This document shows positions 1 through 8,529 of a stretch of 64,000 nucleotides of DNA, in pieces. The notes beneath the pieces are model-generated. The model was not told the origin of the DNA and did not search any database. It saw only the letters and a list, made by a program, of their open reading frames with translations. A program made the translations under genes and the position numbers. The stretch is from Bin87 sp963692995 (GTDB lineage: Bacteria; Chloroflexota; Dehalococcoidia; Lucifugimonadales; UBA3495). Every line of letters begins with the position of its first letter. The first letter of the stretch is position 1. The stretch covers positions 1,922,001-1,986,000 of the forward strand of contig OY843611.1 in the NCBI GenBank assembly GCA_963692995.1, read 5' to 3'.

Positions 1-1163
1 GCCATCTCGGTCAGCCGTAGTCCGGGGATGCTGCGGAGCACCTGCCGCGGCGCGTCGGTGATGCGTTGCGCGTGGGCCAGGTGGCATGGGTCCTGCATAG
101 TCACTCCCCACGGCAGATCAGCCTGCGGCGGCTCCAGGGGCCGGCCGGCCAGAAACTCCGTAATGTCCCGGGTGTTGTCTCCAAACTCGCGGGCAGCGTC
201 GGCATAATCCGGGTCGTCACGAAGCAGCTCCCCGTATTCTTTCATGGATGAACCGCAACCCGCCGAAGCCGTCACCACAACGTCAACCCCTGCGTCACGA
301 AAAGCGTCGATATTTCGCCGGGCCATCCGGCGGCTCACCTCCAGGTCGCCGGCGTGCTGGTTCAACGCGCCGCAGCAGCCTTGCGTCGGCGGCACGGCCA
401 CGTCGCAGCCATTGCGTTGCAACACCCGCACCGCCGCCCTCATCGCTTCTCCCTGCATCATCGGCATCACGCAGCCGGACAGCAGGCCAACGGTCGCGCG
501 CCGCTCGCCTGTCGCGGGAAAGACCCGTTGACGCGGGCTAAAAAACCGTCCGCCCATCACCGGCATCTGCGCCTCCATGGCAGCCAGGCCGCCGGGCAGG
601 AACCGGAGCAGTCCCGACCGCCTCACCAACCCCTGCAACCCGGAATGCTGATACAGACGCATCAAGCGGCCGGCGACCTTCAGCCTCCGGTTATGCGGCA
701 GCGCCGCCCGCAGGAAAAGGCGCGACAGTCGGCTCAATTCCGGGCTTGCCAGGCCGTTTTCCTGAACCTGCGCCCTCGTGTGTTCCATCAACCGGCCGTA
801 GGGCACGCCGGAGGGACACACCGCCTCGCAGGCCCGGCATTGCAGACACAGTTCCCAGTGAGACACCAAACGGTCGCTGATGCCCGTCCGTCCCTCGTGA
901 ACCGCTTTCATCAGCGCAATGCGCCCCCGCGGCGATTCGGTTTCCAGCCGCGTCTCCACATAGGTCGGGCAAGCGCTCAGGCATAGGCCGCAGTGCACGC
1001 AGCGGTACAGGTCGGCCTCCGCAGGAGCATCCGCTCCCTCAAACCCCGGCCCGTCATTCAGAGATCCGTCGAAGGGCGCGCCGTACGGAAAACCGTGTCC
1101 CGCGTCTATCCCGCCGCCAGCGTGGAAAGGAGTCTCCCTCTGTTGCTCGGTTCCCTCTATCAT
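1..1163 (-). CDS. glcF: Glycolate oxidase iron-sulfur subunit GlcF (3' end cut by window)
   Basis: This is the electron-transfer subunit of the three-part glycolate/D-lactate oxidase, which oxidises glycolate to glyoxylate at the membrane. The reading frame stays open from an ATG at 1163 to the left edge, so about 387 codons are visible and the C-terminus is missing. Two ferredoxin-type clusters are visible: CVHCGLCLSACPTY near residue 55 and CLQCRACEAVCPSG near residue 108. A cysteine-rich CCG segment (GCCGALNQHAGD) lies near the window edge. The start overlaps the glcE stop as TGATG, which implies translational coupling. Gene order glcD, unknown, glcE, glcF supports the assignment. The 5' region is certain; the true end cannot be seen. 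Confidence 0.9.
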   Translation of the reverse strand, partial: MIEGTEQQRETPFHAGGGIDAGHGFPYGAPFDGSLNDGPGFEGADAPAEADLYRCVHCGLCLSACPTYVETRLETESPRGRIALMKAVHEGRTGISDRLVSHWELCLQCRACEAVCPSGVPYGRLMEHTRAQVQENGLASPELSRLSRLFLRAALPHNRRLKVAGRLMRLYQHSGLQGLVRRSGLLRFLPGGLAAMEAQMPVMGGRFFSPRQRVFPATGERRATVGLLSGCVMPMMQGEAMRAAVRVLQRNGCDVAVPPTQGCCGALNQHAGDLEVSRRMARRNIDAFRDAGVDVVVTASAGCGSSMKEYGELLRDDPDYADAAREFGDNTRDITEFLAGRPLEPPQADLPWGVTMQDPCHLAHAQRITDAPRQVLRSIPGLRLTEM

Positions 1164-2497
1164 CACAATCCCCCGACGAAACGACCTGGGTTCAGCACGT
1201 TTTCCGGGTCAAACTGCTCCTTGATGCGACGCATTATAGCCATCCCCGACCGCTGGCCCCCCCATGCGTCGATATATTCTTTGACCGCCGGCGGACAACA
1301 TTCCAGTACCGCATCGCCTCCCAACGCCGCCGCCGTGGATTGAATTTCGCCTAGCGCTCCGGCTGCCTCCACTGGATCGACGCCCCCCCAATCTTCCCAC
1401 CACATCAGCCTCCCTCCGCCAAATCCCACGTCAGCCACGATAGCCGGCGGCGCGCCTCCCACCAATCCCCGACCGGAGAAGGCCAGCAGATCGTCTAAAG
1501 CCGATGGCGGCGCATTGACTCGAACGCACATCGTCGCTGGATACGTTGGGTCCGCGGGCAAATCCGTCAGGTTCTCAACCAGGTTCACTGCTTCCTGCCC
1601 CCGCACCGTTTTAACCTCATCGGCGACACCTCCCCAAAGCGCCGTAGTATCGCCAACCCTCCGGTTCACCGAGGCCGCTCTTCCGCCAACCACCGCTATG
1701 GCAACCACTTTGGACCCGTCGCCAGCAAAGGTCGAGACCAGGTGAGAAGCCGCTTTGCCCGTGAGCAGTTGCAGCCCAAGGGGGGCATAGTATTGGGATT
1801 GCAAGTCCTGACCGGCGCGTGCCGCTGCAACGGCGTTGGAAAATGCTGCGACCACAACCGCCCAATCACCCGGCGCCGGCGCCAACTTGAACGTCGCCTC
1901 GGTTATCACCGCCAACGTGCCCAGCGAGCCCGTGTACAGCCGATTGAGGTCGTATCCGGTCACATTTTTAACTACCTTGCCGCCCGCCTTGGTCGGTGTG
2001 CCGTCCGGGCCCACCACGTTGATCCCGATTAGCCAGTCCCGCGGCAGCCCATACGCCGCCCGCAACGGGCCGCTAACCCCCGTCGCCAGCGTCCCTCCTA
2101 CCGTGGCCCGGTCGGCCTGCGGCGCACTGATCGGAACGTGCTTTCCATCCTGCGCCAGCGTCTCATCCAATGTGGCGATAGTCATGCCCGCCTCCACGCT
2201 GACCGTAAGGTCCGCCGGCTGAAAATCCACCAGCCGGTTCAATCCCGTCAGATCCAGCGCAATGCCGGGTCGAGCCGGCGCGTTGCCCATTTGCAGCAGC
2301 GTCCGCCCGCCCGACGGATAAACCGCCATCCCGACCCGATGCGCCCAGGCTAAAACGTCGGCCACACCTCCGGCATCAACCGGCCGCGCAACGGCTGCCG
2401 GGATGAACCGGCCAATGGCGTAATCAAGCAGAACGTCGCCCGACAGAACCGAGTCTGCGCCGATTATCGCGGCGAGTTGAGTAGCTATCCCGCTCAT
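1163..2497 (-). CDS. glcE: Glycolate oxidase FAD-binding subunit GlcE
   Basis: 444-residue FAD-dependent subunit of glycolate oxidase. The N-terminal half is a PCMH-type FAD-binding domain (FAD_binding_4): YPSGGRTLLQMG, an SAPQADRATVGGTLATGVSG stretch, and the loop GGKVVKNVTGYDLNRLYTGS that is typical of GlcE. The C-terminus ends in the family sequence DPENVLNPGRFVGG. It starts 7 bases after the preceding 150-residue ORF and has no obvious Shine-Dalgarno, so it is probably translated by coupling. The length is longer than the E. coli protein (about 350 residues) but fits GlcE-like oxidases. It would pair with GlcD and GlcF to pass electrons from glycolate to the quinone pool. Confidence 0.88.
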   Translation of the reverse strand: MSGIATQLAAIIGADSVLSGDVLLDYAIGRFIPAAVARPVDAGGVADVLAWAHRVGMAVYPSGGRTLLQMGNAPARPGIALDLTGLNRLVDFQPADLTVSVEAGMTIATLDETLAQDGKHVPISAPQADRATVGGTLATGVSGPLRAAYGLPRDWLIGINVVGPDGTPTKAGGKVVKNVTGYDLNRLYTGSLGTLAVITEATFKLAPAPGDWAVVVAAFSNAVAAARAGQDLQSQYYAPLGLQLLTGKAASHLVSTFAGDGSKVVAIAVVGGRAASVNRRVGDTTALWGGVADEVKTVRGQEAVNLVENLTDLPADPTYPATMCVRVNAPPSALDDLLAFSGRGLVGGAPPAIVADVGFGGGRLMWWEDWGGVDPVEAAGALGEIQSTAAALGGDAVLECCPPAVKEYIDAWGGQRSGMAIMRRIKEQFDPENVLNPGRFVGGL

Positions 2498-2503
2498 AAA
2501 ATA

Positions 2504-2956
2504 TCAGCGTCGCGCCGCGAAAATGCGTTGCAGCGGGTTCCTCGGTTTCAAAGAGCCGCCCAGAAAATCCTCCAACTCCCGGCGCTTCAGCGTCAGCAGA
2601 CCCGCAACGCTGCTGGTCTCGTCCAGAATCCAGTCCGGTATGTCGGTGCGCAGGCTGCGCAGTTCCTGGGCGCCGGCGTTGACGACCACCTGGTTCTCCC
2701 GCAATGCCCAGCATGATTCCGGCGGCGTGCGGCGTTTGCTGTATCGCTCTTTGGAAATCAGGTTTTCCAGAAGCAGCCTGGGACGCTCAAAAGCCCGCTG
2801 CTGGTATTCGATATGCGAAATTCGCTGACACCACTGGGGCAACGGAGCGCCCTCCGGTTTCGCTTCGTCTATCAGAAGGTTGCGGAGCTCACACAACAGG
2901 GGCGAGAAGTAGAACCAGCTCATAAACGTAAAGTAATCTCGTTGCAGGCGAGACAC
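2504..2956 (-). CDS. Hypothetical protein between glcD and glcE
   Basis: 150-residue ORF that I do not recognise. It is on the operon strand, begins 45 bases after glcD and ends 7 bases before glcE; without it the operon would have a 500-base gap. The sequence is Leu-, Arg- and Glu-rich with many aromatic residues in the first third (FTFMSWFYF) and no clear membrane segment or metal motif. The listed start is GTG at 2956; an ATG at 2923 is an alternative, and neither has a strong ribosome binding site. It could be an accessory factor for the oxidase, but that is inferred only from position. Confidence 0.6.
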   Translation of the reverse strand: MSRLQRDYFTFMSWFYFSPLLCELRNLLIDEAKPEGAPLPQWCQRISHIEYQQRAFERPRLLLENLISKERYSKRRTPPESCWALRENQVVVNAGAQELRSLRTDIPDWILDETSSVAGLLTLKRRELEDFLGGSLKPRNPLQRIFAARR

Positions 2957-3001
2957 GTCGCCGGCGAATCCCCTGTCCCATTGCGGCGGCGCGGCGGCAT
3001 A

Positions 3002-4435
3002 TCAGGCGTAAAGTCCGACGGTATGCGCCGCCGGATGCGCCGCCGGCCGCCAGTAACTCCCGTCGGGAAAGATCTTGCCCGGATTCAGGCGATTCTGGGG
3101 CGCGAAAGCCTCCCGCACCCGCTGCATCGCGGCCATGTCCGCATCGGTGTACACCAGCGGCATGAACTCTTTCTTCTCCAACCCGATCCCGTGTTCACCG
3201 CTCAGAGTGCCGCCCAGCAGCGCGCACTCCTCCATCAGCTCGGCGGCCGCCGCCATCGCGTTCTCCATCACCCCGGCTTCCCGGGCGTCGAACAGCATGC
3301 AGGGATGCAGGTTGCCGTCGCCGGCGTGGAACACATTGGCTATGGTGATGCCATATCGCTCGCTCACCTCACTTACTTTGCGCAGCATCCGCGTCAAGCG
3401 TGTGCGCGGCACCACTCCGTCCACCAAATAGTAGTTGGGCGCAATAGCGCCAAAGGCGCCAAAGGCCGTTTTGCGTCCCACCCACAGGCGCTCCCGCTCA
3501 GCGTCGTCCTCCGCCACGCGGACGTCAGCGGCCCCCGTATCCCACAGCGCCGCTTCCACCGCGCCGTGCTGCTCATCCACCTCTTCGTTCAGGCCCTCCA
3601 GTTCGATGAGCAGCACGGCTCCCGCGTCATTAGGATAACCGGCATCGGTAACGTTCTGTACCGCCTTAATGCTAAGGGCGTCGATCATCTCCAACGCTGC
3701 CGGGACGATGCCGTGGCCAATCACCGCGGATACGGCGGTACACGCCGCATCGATGTCCGGGAAAATTCCCAGGAACGTGCGCACCGCTTCCGGCAGGGGC
3801 AACAACCGCACCAGAATCTTGGTGGCGATGCCGAAAGTCCCTTCTGAACCGACGAAAACGCCACGCAGATCATAGCCGGCCGCTTCCCGCGCCATGCTGC
3901 CCAAATGCGCCACCTCGCCGTCTTCCAGAACCACCTCCATGCCGATGACATGGTTAGTAGTCGCGCCGTAGGCCAGGCAGTGCGGACCGCCGGCATTCTC
4001 AGCGATGTTCCCGCCCAGGCTGCACGCCCGTTGGCTGGACGGGTCAGGAGCATAGCGCATCCCGAACTTCCGCGCGTGGTTGTCCAAATCCAGGTTGATG
4101 ACCCCGGGCTCCACCAGCGCAGTGCGGTTCACCGTATCCACCTCCAGGATGCGGTTCATGCGGGGGAAGGCCATTTGCAACCCCTCCGGCGGCGTGATCG
4201 CGCCGCCGCTGAGCCCGGTGCCGCTCCCTCTGCCCACCACCGTAATGCCGGCCTCAAAGGCCAGCGCCATAACGCGGCTAACTTCATCCGTATTAGCCGG
4301 CAGAACCACCGCCCGAGGCATCGAGCGGTCAACGGAGCCGTCATATTCATAGACCAGCAGGTCTTCCCGGTGATCGATTACATAATCGTCCCCGACGACG
4401 GCCCGGATTTGCTCTAGCAGGTCAACCTTCGCCAA
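3002..4435 (-). CDS. glcD: Glycolate oxidase catalytic subunit GlcD
   Basis: 477-residue FAD-linked oxidase that oxidises glycolate or D-lactate. The start chosen is TTG at 4435 with GGAAGG ten bases upstream. The frame runs further up to an ATG at 4585, but that part overlaps the preceding NHL gene and does not look like GlcD. Visible motifs are the FAD loop GSGTGLSGGAITPPEG, GSEGTFGIATKILVRLLPLP in the middle, FHAGDGNLHP, and GEHGIGLEKKEFM near the C-terminus, which carries the conserved histidines of the VAO/PCMH oxidases. The length matches GlcD (about 480-500). The gene leads the glc cluster, seven bases after the NHL protein. Confidence 0.93.
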   Translation of the reverse strand: MAKVDLLEQIRAVVGDDYVIDHREDLLVYEYDGSVDRSMPRAVVLPANTDEVSRVMALAFEAGITVVGRGSGTGLSGGAITPPEGLQMAFPRMNRILEVDTVNRTALVEPGVINLDLDNHARKFGMRYAPDPSSQRACSLGGNIAENAGGPHCLAYGATTNHVIGMEVVLEDGEVAHLGSMAREAAGYDLRGVFVGSEGTFGIATKILVRLLPLPEAVRTFLGIFPDIDAACTAVSAVIGHGIVPAALEMIDALSIKAVQNVTDAGYPNDAGAVLLIELEGLNEEVDEQHGAVEAALWDTGAADVRVAEDDAERERLWVGRKTAFGAFGAIAPNYYLVDGVVPRTRLTRMLRKVSEVSERYGITIANVFHAGDGNLHPCMLFDAREAGVMENAMAAAAELMEECALLGGTLSGEHGIGLEKKEFMPLVYTDADMAAMQRVREAFAPQNRLNPGKIFPDGSYWRPAAHPAAHTVGLYA

Positions 4436-4442
4436 CGTCCGG

Positions 4443-5477
4443 TCAGTCCTTCCGCCGTTGGTACACTTGAATACGGTGCCGGTTGGCCTCCACCACGAAC
4501 AGCCTTTCCTCCGGGTCCAGCCGCAACGACACCGGGCCCCAGAAGTAGGGCTCCGATTGCGCCGAGATGAGATACGGGGTGTCAAGATGATCGGGCAGGT
4601 CGGGGGTCAGGTTTGCCATCTGCCGGGTGTTGTATTCGTCCGGATTCACCGACATGAAATCCTGCGCCCATTTCGACAAGGTAGCCTGTCCTCGTAGCGA
4701 CTGGACAAACTTTCCTGCCGGATCTAGCAGTTGGACGCGCTCATTGCCCCAGTCGGACACGTAGATATACCCGCCGGAATCGACACAAACCGCCGAAGGA
4801 CGGCTGAACTCCCCCTCGCCCGCGCCGGAAGAACCAAACGTCGCCAGATGCTGGCCGTCCGCGGTGAACTTCTGCACCCGGTCGTTACGCCAGTCGGCAA
4901 CGTAAACGTTTCCATCCGCGTCCAGACCAACGCCCCAGGGCATATTGAACTGCCCCGGCCCGTCGCCCAGTTCCCCCCAGCGGGTTACGGGTTCGCCGTC
5001 GGAGGTAAATACTTGCACCCGGTGGTTATACTGCTCCGCCACGTACACGTTGCCGCTTGCCGCCACCGCGACGCCGGCCGGCCCGTTGAGCTGCCCGGCT
5101 CCGTCACCCTTCTCGCCCCAGAGCCGGATAAACTCCCCTCGGGTGTCGAAGGCGGTCACCCGGTGCAGATGTTCGTCGGTTACGTAGAGCCGCTGGTCGG
5201 CGCTGATCGCCATGCCGATGGGCAGCATCCACTGGCCCTCGCCGCGACCCGTACCCTTGCTGAACTCGCCCAGATATTCCTCATCCCAATTCAGCGCACC
5301 AATGCGGATCAGGGCGGCGCGGGCGGCGTCGGCATGGTTCAGCACCAGAATGCGCCCGTCATTGGTGAAGGCGCAATCGTAAGGGTTGATGAAACCCCGC
5401 CCGCTCTGGTTAGTGGTGATGCCGATGGTCTTGACGTACTCTATCGGACCGGCGCTAACCGCCGTCGCGGTAGTCAT
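4443..5477 (-). CDS. NHL-repeat beta-propeller protein
   Basis: 344-residue protein made of six NHL-type repeats, with units of about 47 residues such as GQLNGPAGVAVAASGNVYVA, GQFNMPWGVGLDADGNVYVA and GEFSRPSAVCVDSGGYIYVS. Each repeat ends in a YVADxxNxRVQ-like strand. Such propellers act as binding scaffolds or, in some families, as lyases or hydrolases; the substrate here is unknown. There is no signal peptide, so it is probably cytoplasmic. ATG at 5477 has a good ribosome binding site (GGAGGT). It is followed by glcD with a gap of seven bases and may be co-transcribed with the glycolate oxidase genes. Confidence 0.85.
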   Translation of the reverse strand: MTTATAVSAGPIEYVKTIGITTNQSGRGFINPYDCAFTNDGRILVLNHADAARAALIRIGALNWDEEYLGEFSKGTGRGEGQWMLPIGMAISADQRLYVTDEHLHRVTAFDTRGEFIRLWGEKGDGAGQLNGPAGVAVAASGNVYVAEQYNHRVQVFTSDGEPVTRWGELGDGPGQFNMPWGVGLDADGNVYVADWRNDRVQKFTADGQHLATFGSSGAGEGEFSRPSAVCVDSGGYIYVSDWGNERVQLLDPAGKFVQSLRGQATLSKWAQDFMSVNPDEYNTRQMANLTPDLPDHLDTPYLISAQSEPYFWGPVSLRLDPEERLFVVEANRHRIQVYQRRKD

Positions 5478-5498
5478 GGCAACCTCCTTCTTTTCGTC

Positions 5499-5526
5499 GT
5501 AGGGGCGAATGATTATTCGCCCCTAC
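5499..5526. repeat. 28-bp dispersed palindrome, copy 1
   Basis: Perfect inverted repeat with 12-bp arms (GTAGGGGCGAAT) and loop GATT, lying between the DUF1800 gene and the NHL gene. Four relatives lie at 19450, 30693, 34508 and 46976. It would fold into a very stable hairpin in RNA from either strand. Confidence 0.9.
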
Positions 5527-5554
5527 AAATCGCTGTTTGGTGTGCGCGGCGCTG

Positions 5555-6970
5555 TTACGCCAATTGATACTCCCGCGTCGCCGTCAACAACCTGAGCAAG
5601 TTAGCGATGCGCTGCTCGTCCGCCTCGGTGCGGGAACCCTCCCGCAAATCCGCGTTGCCCTGCTGCTCGGCGAACGCATGCAGCGACGCGCTCGTTGCCT
5701 CCGAAATTTCCAGCGGGCCGATCAGGTCCACGCAACCCGCCACCTGCTCATCGGGAGACAGCGCCCCGTCGCTTTGGCGGGCCAGCCGGTCGATGATGGC
5801 CTTGACGCCGGGGTTCGCCGGGTCGCCCAGTTCCTTGCCTACGAAGTTGACCCGTTCCACCAGCGCGCCGCTGTCGATCCACTCGGCGCCCTCGTGCCAA
5901 CCCTCCACGCTGGGCGGCTGGAAAATGCCCTGGCCCATGTACATCGTCTGGCGGGCCAACTGATCGGCTCCGAAGGTCGGTTCCTGGTAAGTGCCGGCCA
6001 TTCGCACTGCCCCTACCACCAATTCTACCGGCCCCTTCACCCGGGCGAACCGGGCGTCTGCCGACTTGAAATAGTCGGAGTTGAAAAGCGTCCGCAGCAC
6101 TGAACGTATTTCGCAATCGGAGGACACGAAAGACTCCATCATGTCGCTGATCACAGCCTCGCCGCCTTCATCCACTTCGTCGGCGGCGAAGTACTGAAAC
6201 AGACGAGTGCAAACGAAACGGGCCGTCGCTTCCTGCCGCACGATGATGTCGATGATGTCCTCACCGTTGAAGTTCCCGGTGTGACCCAGGAAAGTCTTTT
6301 CCCCATCGTCATGGTCATAGTCGCGGTAGTTAAAGTGCCAGTTGATGCGGCTGTACGGCCAGATGGAGTCCCGGCTGGCCCGGGTGGACATGTACTCAGC
6401 GTTGCCCAGCGTCCAGCCGGTGAAGGCCCGGGCGCATTCCTTGATGTCATCCTCGGTATAGTTGCCCACGCCCATGGAGAACAGCTCAAGCAGCTCGCGC
6501 CCGTAGTTCTCGTTAATGCTGTCCTTGTGGTTGTCGTGGTTGTCCAGCCAGATAATCATGGCCGGGTCCCTGGACAGCTCCACCAGCATCGTGCGGAAGG
6601 AGCCCAGGGAGTGACGGCGAAACGTGGTTATCTGGTTCACCAGCGCGTTGGCCTGGTTCAGCTTGGAGTAACCTGTGGCAAAAAGGCCATGCCAGAACAA
6701 CGCCAGCTTCTCTTCCAACTGGTTCCGGGTGGTTACCATCCGGTACATCCAATATGCCCCGGCGCTGTTGAGTTCGCGCATTTCGGACATTTCCGAGTGG
6801 TAGCGGCGGATAACGTCATCGGGAATGACGTTGGCCTCGCCCGGGTTCAACAAGTCTTCGACCACATTCTCATACCCTTGCTCCACCAGCCGCTCCAGTT
6901 CGTCGCGGTTGGCGCCGAAACCGGCCCGGCGCATCAGGTGAGCCATCAGGGCAATGTCGGCATCGCTCAT
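5555..6970 (-). CDS. DUF1800 family protein
   Basis: 471-residue member of the DUF1800 family, whose genes usually sit beside DUF1501 genes as here; the biochemical role is not established. Family stretches include HLMRRAGFGANRDELE at the N-terminus, LFWHGLFATGYSKL, DNHDNHKDSINENYGRELLE and FTGWTLGN. The start at 6970 has GGGAGG six bases upstream. The frame is open further up to 7135, but that part only translates the tandem repeat at 7007-7148 and is not expected to be protein. No Tat or Sec signal is visible, whereas many DUF1800/DUF1501 proteins are exported. Confidence 0.88.
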   Translation of the reverse strand: MSDADIALMAHLMRRAGFGANRDELERLVEQGYENVVEDLLNPGEANVIPDDVIRRYHSEMSEMRELNSAGAYWMYRMVTTRNQLEEKLALFWHGLFATGYSKLNQANALVNQITTFRRHSLGSFRTMLVELSRDPAMIIWLDNHDNHKDSINENYGRELLELFSMGVGNYTEDDIKECARAFTGWTLGNAEYMSTRASRDSIWPYSRINWHFNYRDYDHDDGEKTFLGHTGNFNGEDIIDIIVRQEATARFVCTRLFQYFAADEVDEGGEAVISDMMESFVSSDCEIRSVLRTLFNSDYFKSADARFARVKGPVELVVGAVRMAGTYQEPTFGADQLARQTMYMGQGIFQPPSVEGWHEGAEWIDSGALVERVNFVGKELGDPANPGVKAIIDRLARQSDGALSPDEQVAGCVDLIGPLEISEATSASLHAFAEQQGNADLREGSRTEADEQRIANLLRLLTATREYQLA

Positions 6971-7006
6971 AACTGCCTCCCTAGTTCTGATTTCTATTGC
7001 CATTCC

Positions 7007-7148
7007 CACGTCATTCCCGTCAGGGCGGCAACCCGGATTGCCCACGTCATTCCCGTCAGGGCGGCAACCCGGATTGCCCGCATCATTCCCGCGCAAGCGG
7101 GAACCCGGATCTCCCACGTCATCATTCCCGCGCAAGCGGGAATCCAGG
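7007..7148. repeat. 36-bp tandem repeat built on the CGTCATTCC palindrome
   Basis: Three 36-bp units begin at 7007, 7043 and 7079, followed by a partial fourth from 7115. Each unit contains CGTCATTCCCG or CATCATTCCCG followed by a GC-rich dyad and CCGGATTG or CCGGATCT. The last copy ends with the canonical GCGGGAATCCAG. The array fills the gap between the DUF1501 and DUF1800 genes. Because 36 is a multiple of three, it extends the DUF1800 frame artificially. Confidence 0.88.
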
Positions 7149-7153
7149 GCGGG

Positions 7154-8284
7154 CTAGTTGCGGACGAAATCCCACTGCTCGAACCGGCCGTTGACGATGC
7201 CTACCGGGTCCAAGCCCAGCCACTGCTCCGCAATGGTTGAGTAGGTGGACCTGAAGTCGTTGTTCCAGTGCAGGTCGCCGTCCAGGTGGTCCCGCTCGGC
7301 CAGCGACGGGTACTCGCCGTAGAAGCCACCGTTGACCTGGTTGCCGAGGATGAACGCAGTCCCCCCCGAACCGTGGTCGGTGCCGGAGCCGTTGTCCTTA
7401 ATGCGGCGGCCGAATTCCGTCCAGATCAGCACGATGGCATCGTCGCCCTTGCCGTGCTCTTCCAGGTCGGCCATAAAGTCGCTGACGGCGCCGGATACCT
7501 GAGTCCACAGACCGCCGTGCACCTTCACCTCATCGCCGTGCGTGTCAAAACTGCCGTGCTGGGTGTAATAAATGCGGGTGCCGAGATCGGCCGTCATCAC
7601 CTGGGCCACGTTCTTCAGGGCCTGGGCAATCGGGTTGTCGGCGTACTCCACCGAAGAGGAATACTTCTCCGGCGCGGTGCGCAGGATGTCGGCGCCTTTC
7701 AGCGCGTCCCGTCCGGTCTGCCCCAGATAGTCCATCACCGCGTCCTGCACCGCTCCGCCGTACATCGAACCAAAGGCATCCAGGCACAGCCCCCGCACGC
7801 GCTCTTCCTCAACATCCGGGAACAGCCCGTACGTTTCCAGGTTGCCCACCGACGCCACCGGAACGCCCGGCGCTCCCATGGAACGCGGCAGCCCGCGCCC
7901 GAAGTTCACGCCGGTAATCACGTTCTGACCGTTAGGGTCCAGGTCGCGAATCACCCGGCCCAGCCAGCCTTCCGTGGCAATCTTTTCCGGCTCGCAGGTG
8001 TGCCAAATGTCCATGCTGCGGAAGTGGGAGCGCGTGGGGTTGTTGTAGCCGATGCCGTTGATGACGGCCACCTTGCCCTCGTCCCACAGCGACTTGATGG
8101 GCGCCATATTGGGATTGAAAGCGAACCGCCCGTCAATAGGAATGACCTGATCCGTGGGAATGCCCACGTTGGGCCGAAAGTCGTAATACCGGCCGTCAGT
8201 GTACGGAATCACCGTGTTCAGCGGATCATTAGCGCCGGCCAGCTGAATGATGACCAGATTCCGGCTGCTGTTGGTGGTTGTCAT
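7154..8284 (-). CDS. DUF1501 family protein
   Basis: 376-residue DUF1501 protein. The family is related to the alkaline phosphatase/sulfatase fold, but its activity is unproven. Visible features are the N-terminal strand LVIIQLAGANDPLNTVIPY (family: GG.D...), GRFAFNPNMAPIKSLWDEG, a central QHGSFDTHG, and IVLIWTEFGRRIKDNGSGTDHG near the C-terminus with the GTDHG motif that is a family hallmark. Start ATG at 8284 has AAGGAGG upstream. It begins directly with the first strand and lacks the Tat signal peptide seen in most members. It is the first gene of the run that continues into DUF1800, NHL and glc. Confidence 0.9.
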   Translation of the reverse strand: MTTTNSSRNLVIIQLAGANDPLNTVIPYTDGRYYDFRPNVGIPTDQVIPIDGRFAFNPNMAPIKSLWDEGKVAVINGIGYNNPTRSHFRSMDIWHTCEPEKIATEGWLGRVIRDLDPNGQNVITGVNFGRGLPRSMGAPGVPVASVGNLETYGLFPDVEEERVRGLCLDAFGSMYGGAVQDAVMDYLGQTGRDALKGADILRTAPEKYSSSVEYADNPIAQALKNVAQVMTADLGTRIYYTQHGSFDTHGDEVKVHGGLWTQVSGAVSDFMADLEEHGKGDDAIVLIWTEFGRRIKDNGSGTDHGSGGTAFILGNQVNGGFYGEYPSLAERDHLDGDLHWNNDFRSTYSTIAEQWLGLDPVGIVNGRFEQWDFVRN

Positions 8285-8477
8285 CTCGAAAGGGCCTCCT
8301 TATTCAGGCGCGACAACGCGCGCCAGCACAAATCTGGCTGATGCTGGCAGTGTAAAGTTTGCGCTCCGGCGTGTCAACGCGCCGGTCGCCCAGCGGCCCG
8401 TTTGATACCCCAAACTCCATAGGCTATACTACCCGCCGCCCCAACGTTGGCCCTGGCCCCCAACCCTCGGCCTTGCG

Positions 8478-8514
8478 CGACCCCCATCCAAATCTGACGA
8501 CCCCCATCCAAATC
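8478..8514. repeat. Two-copy direct repeat upstream of leuB
   Basis: CGACCCCCATCCAAATC occurs at 8478-8494 and again at 8498-8514, with a 20-base period, 15 bases before the leuB start codon. It could be a small duplication or a binding site; the sequence does not decide. Confidence 0.6.
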
Positions 8515-8529
8515 GGAGCTGCTGGCAAA

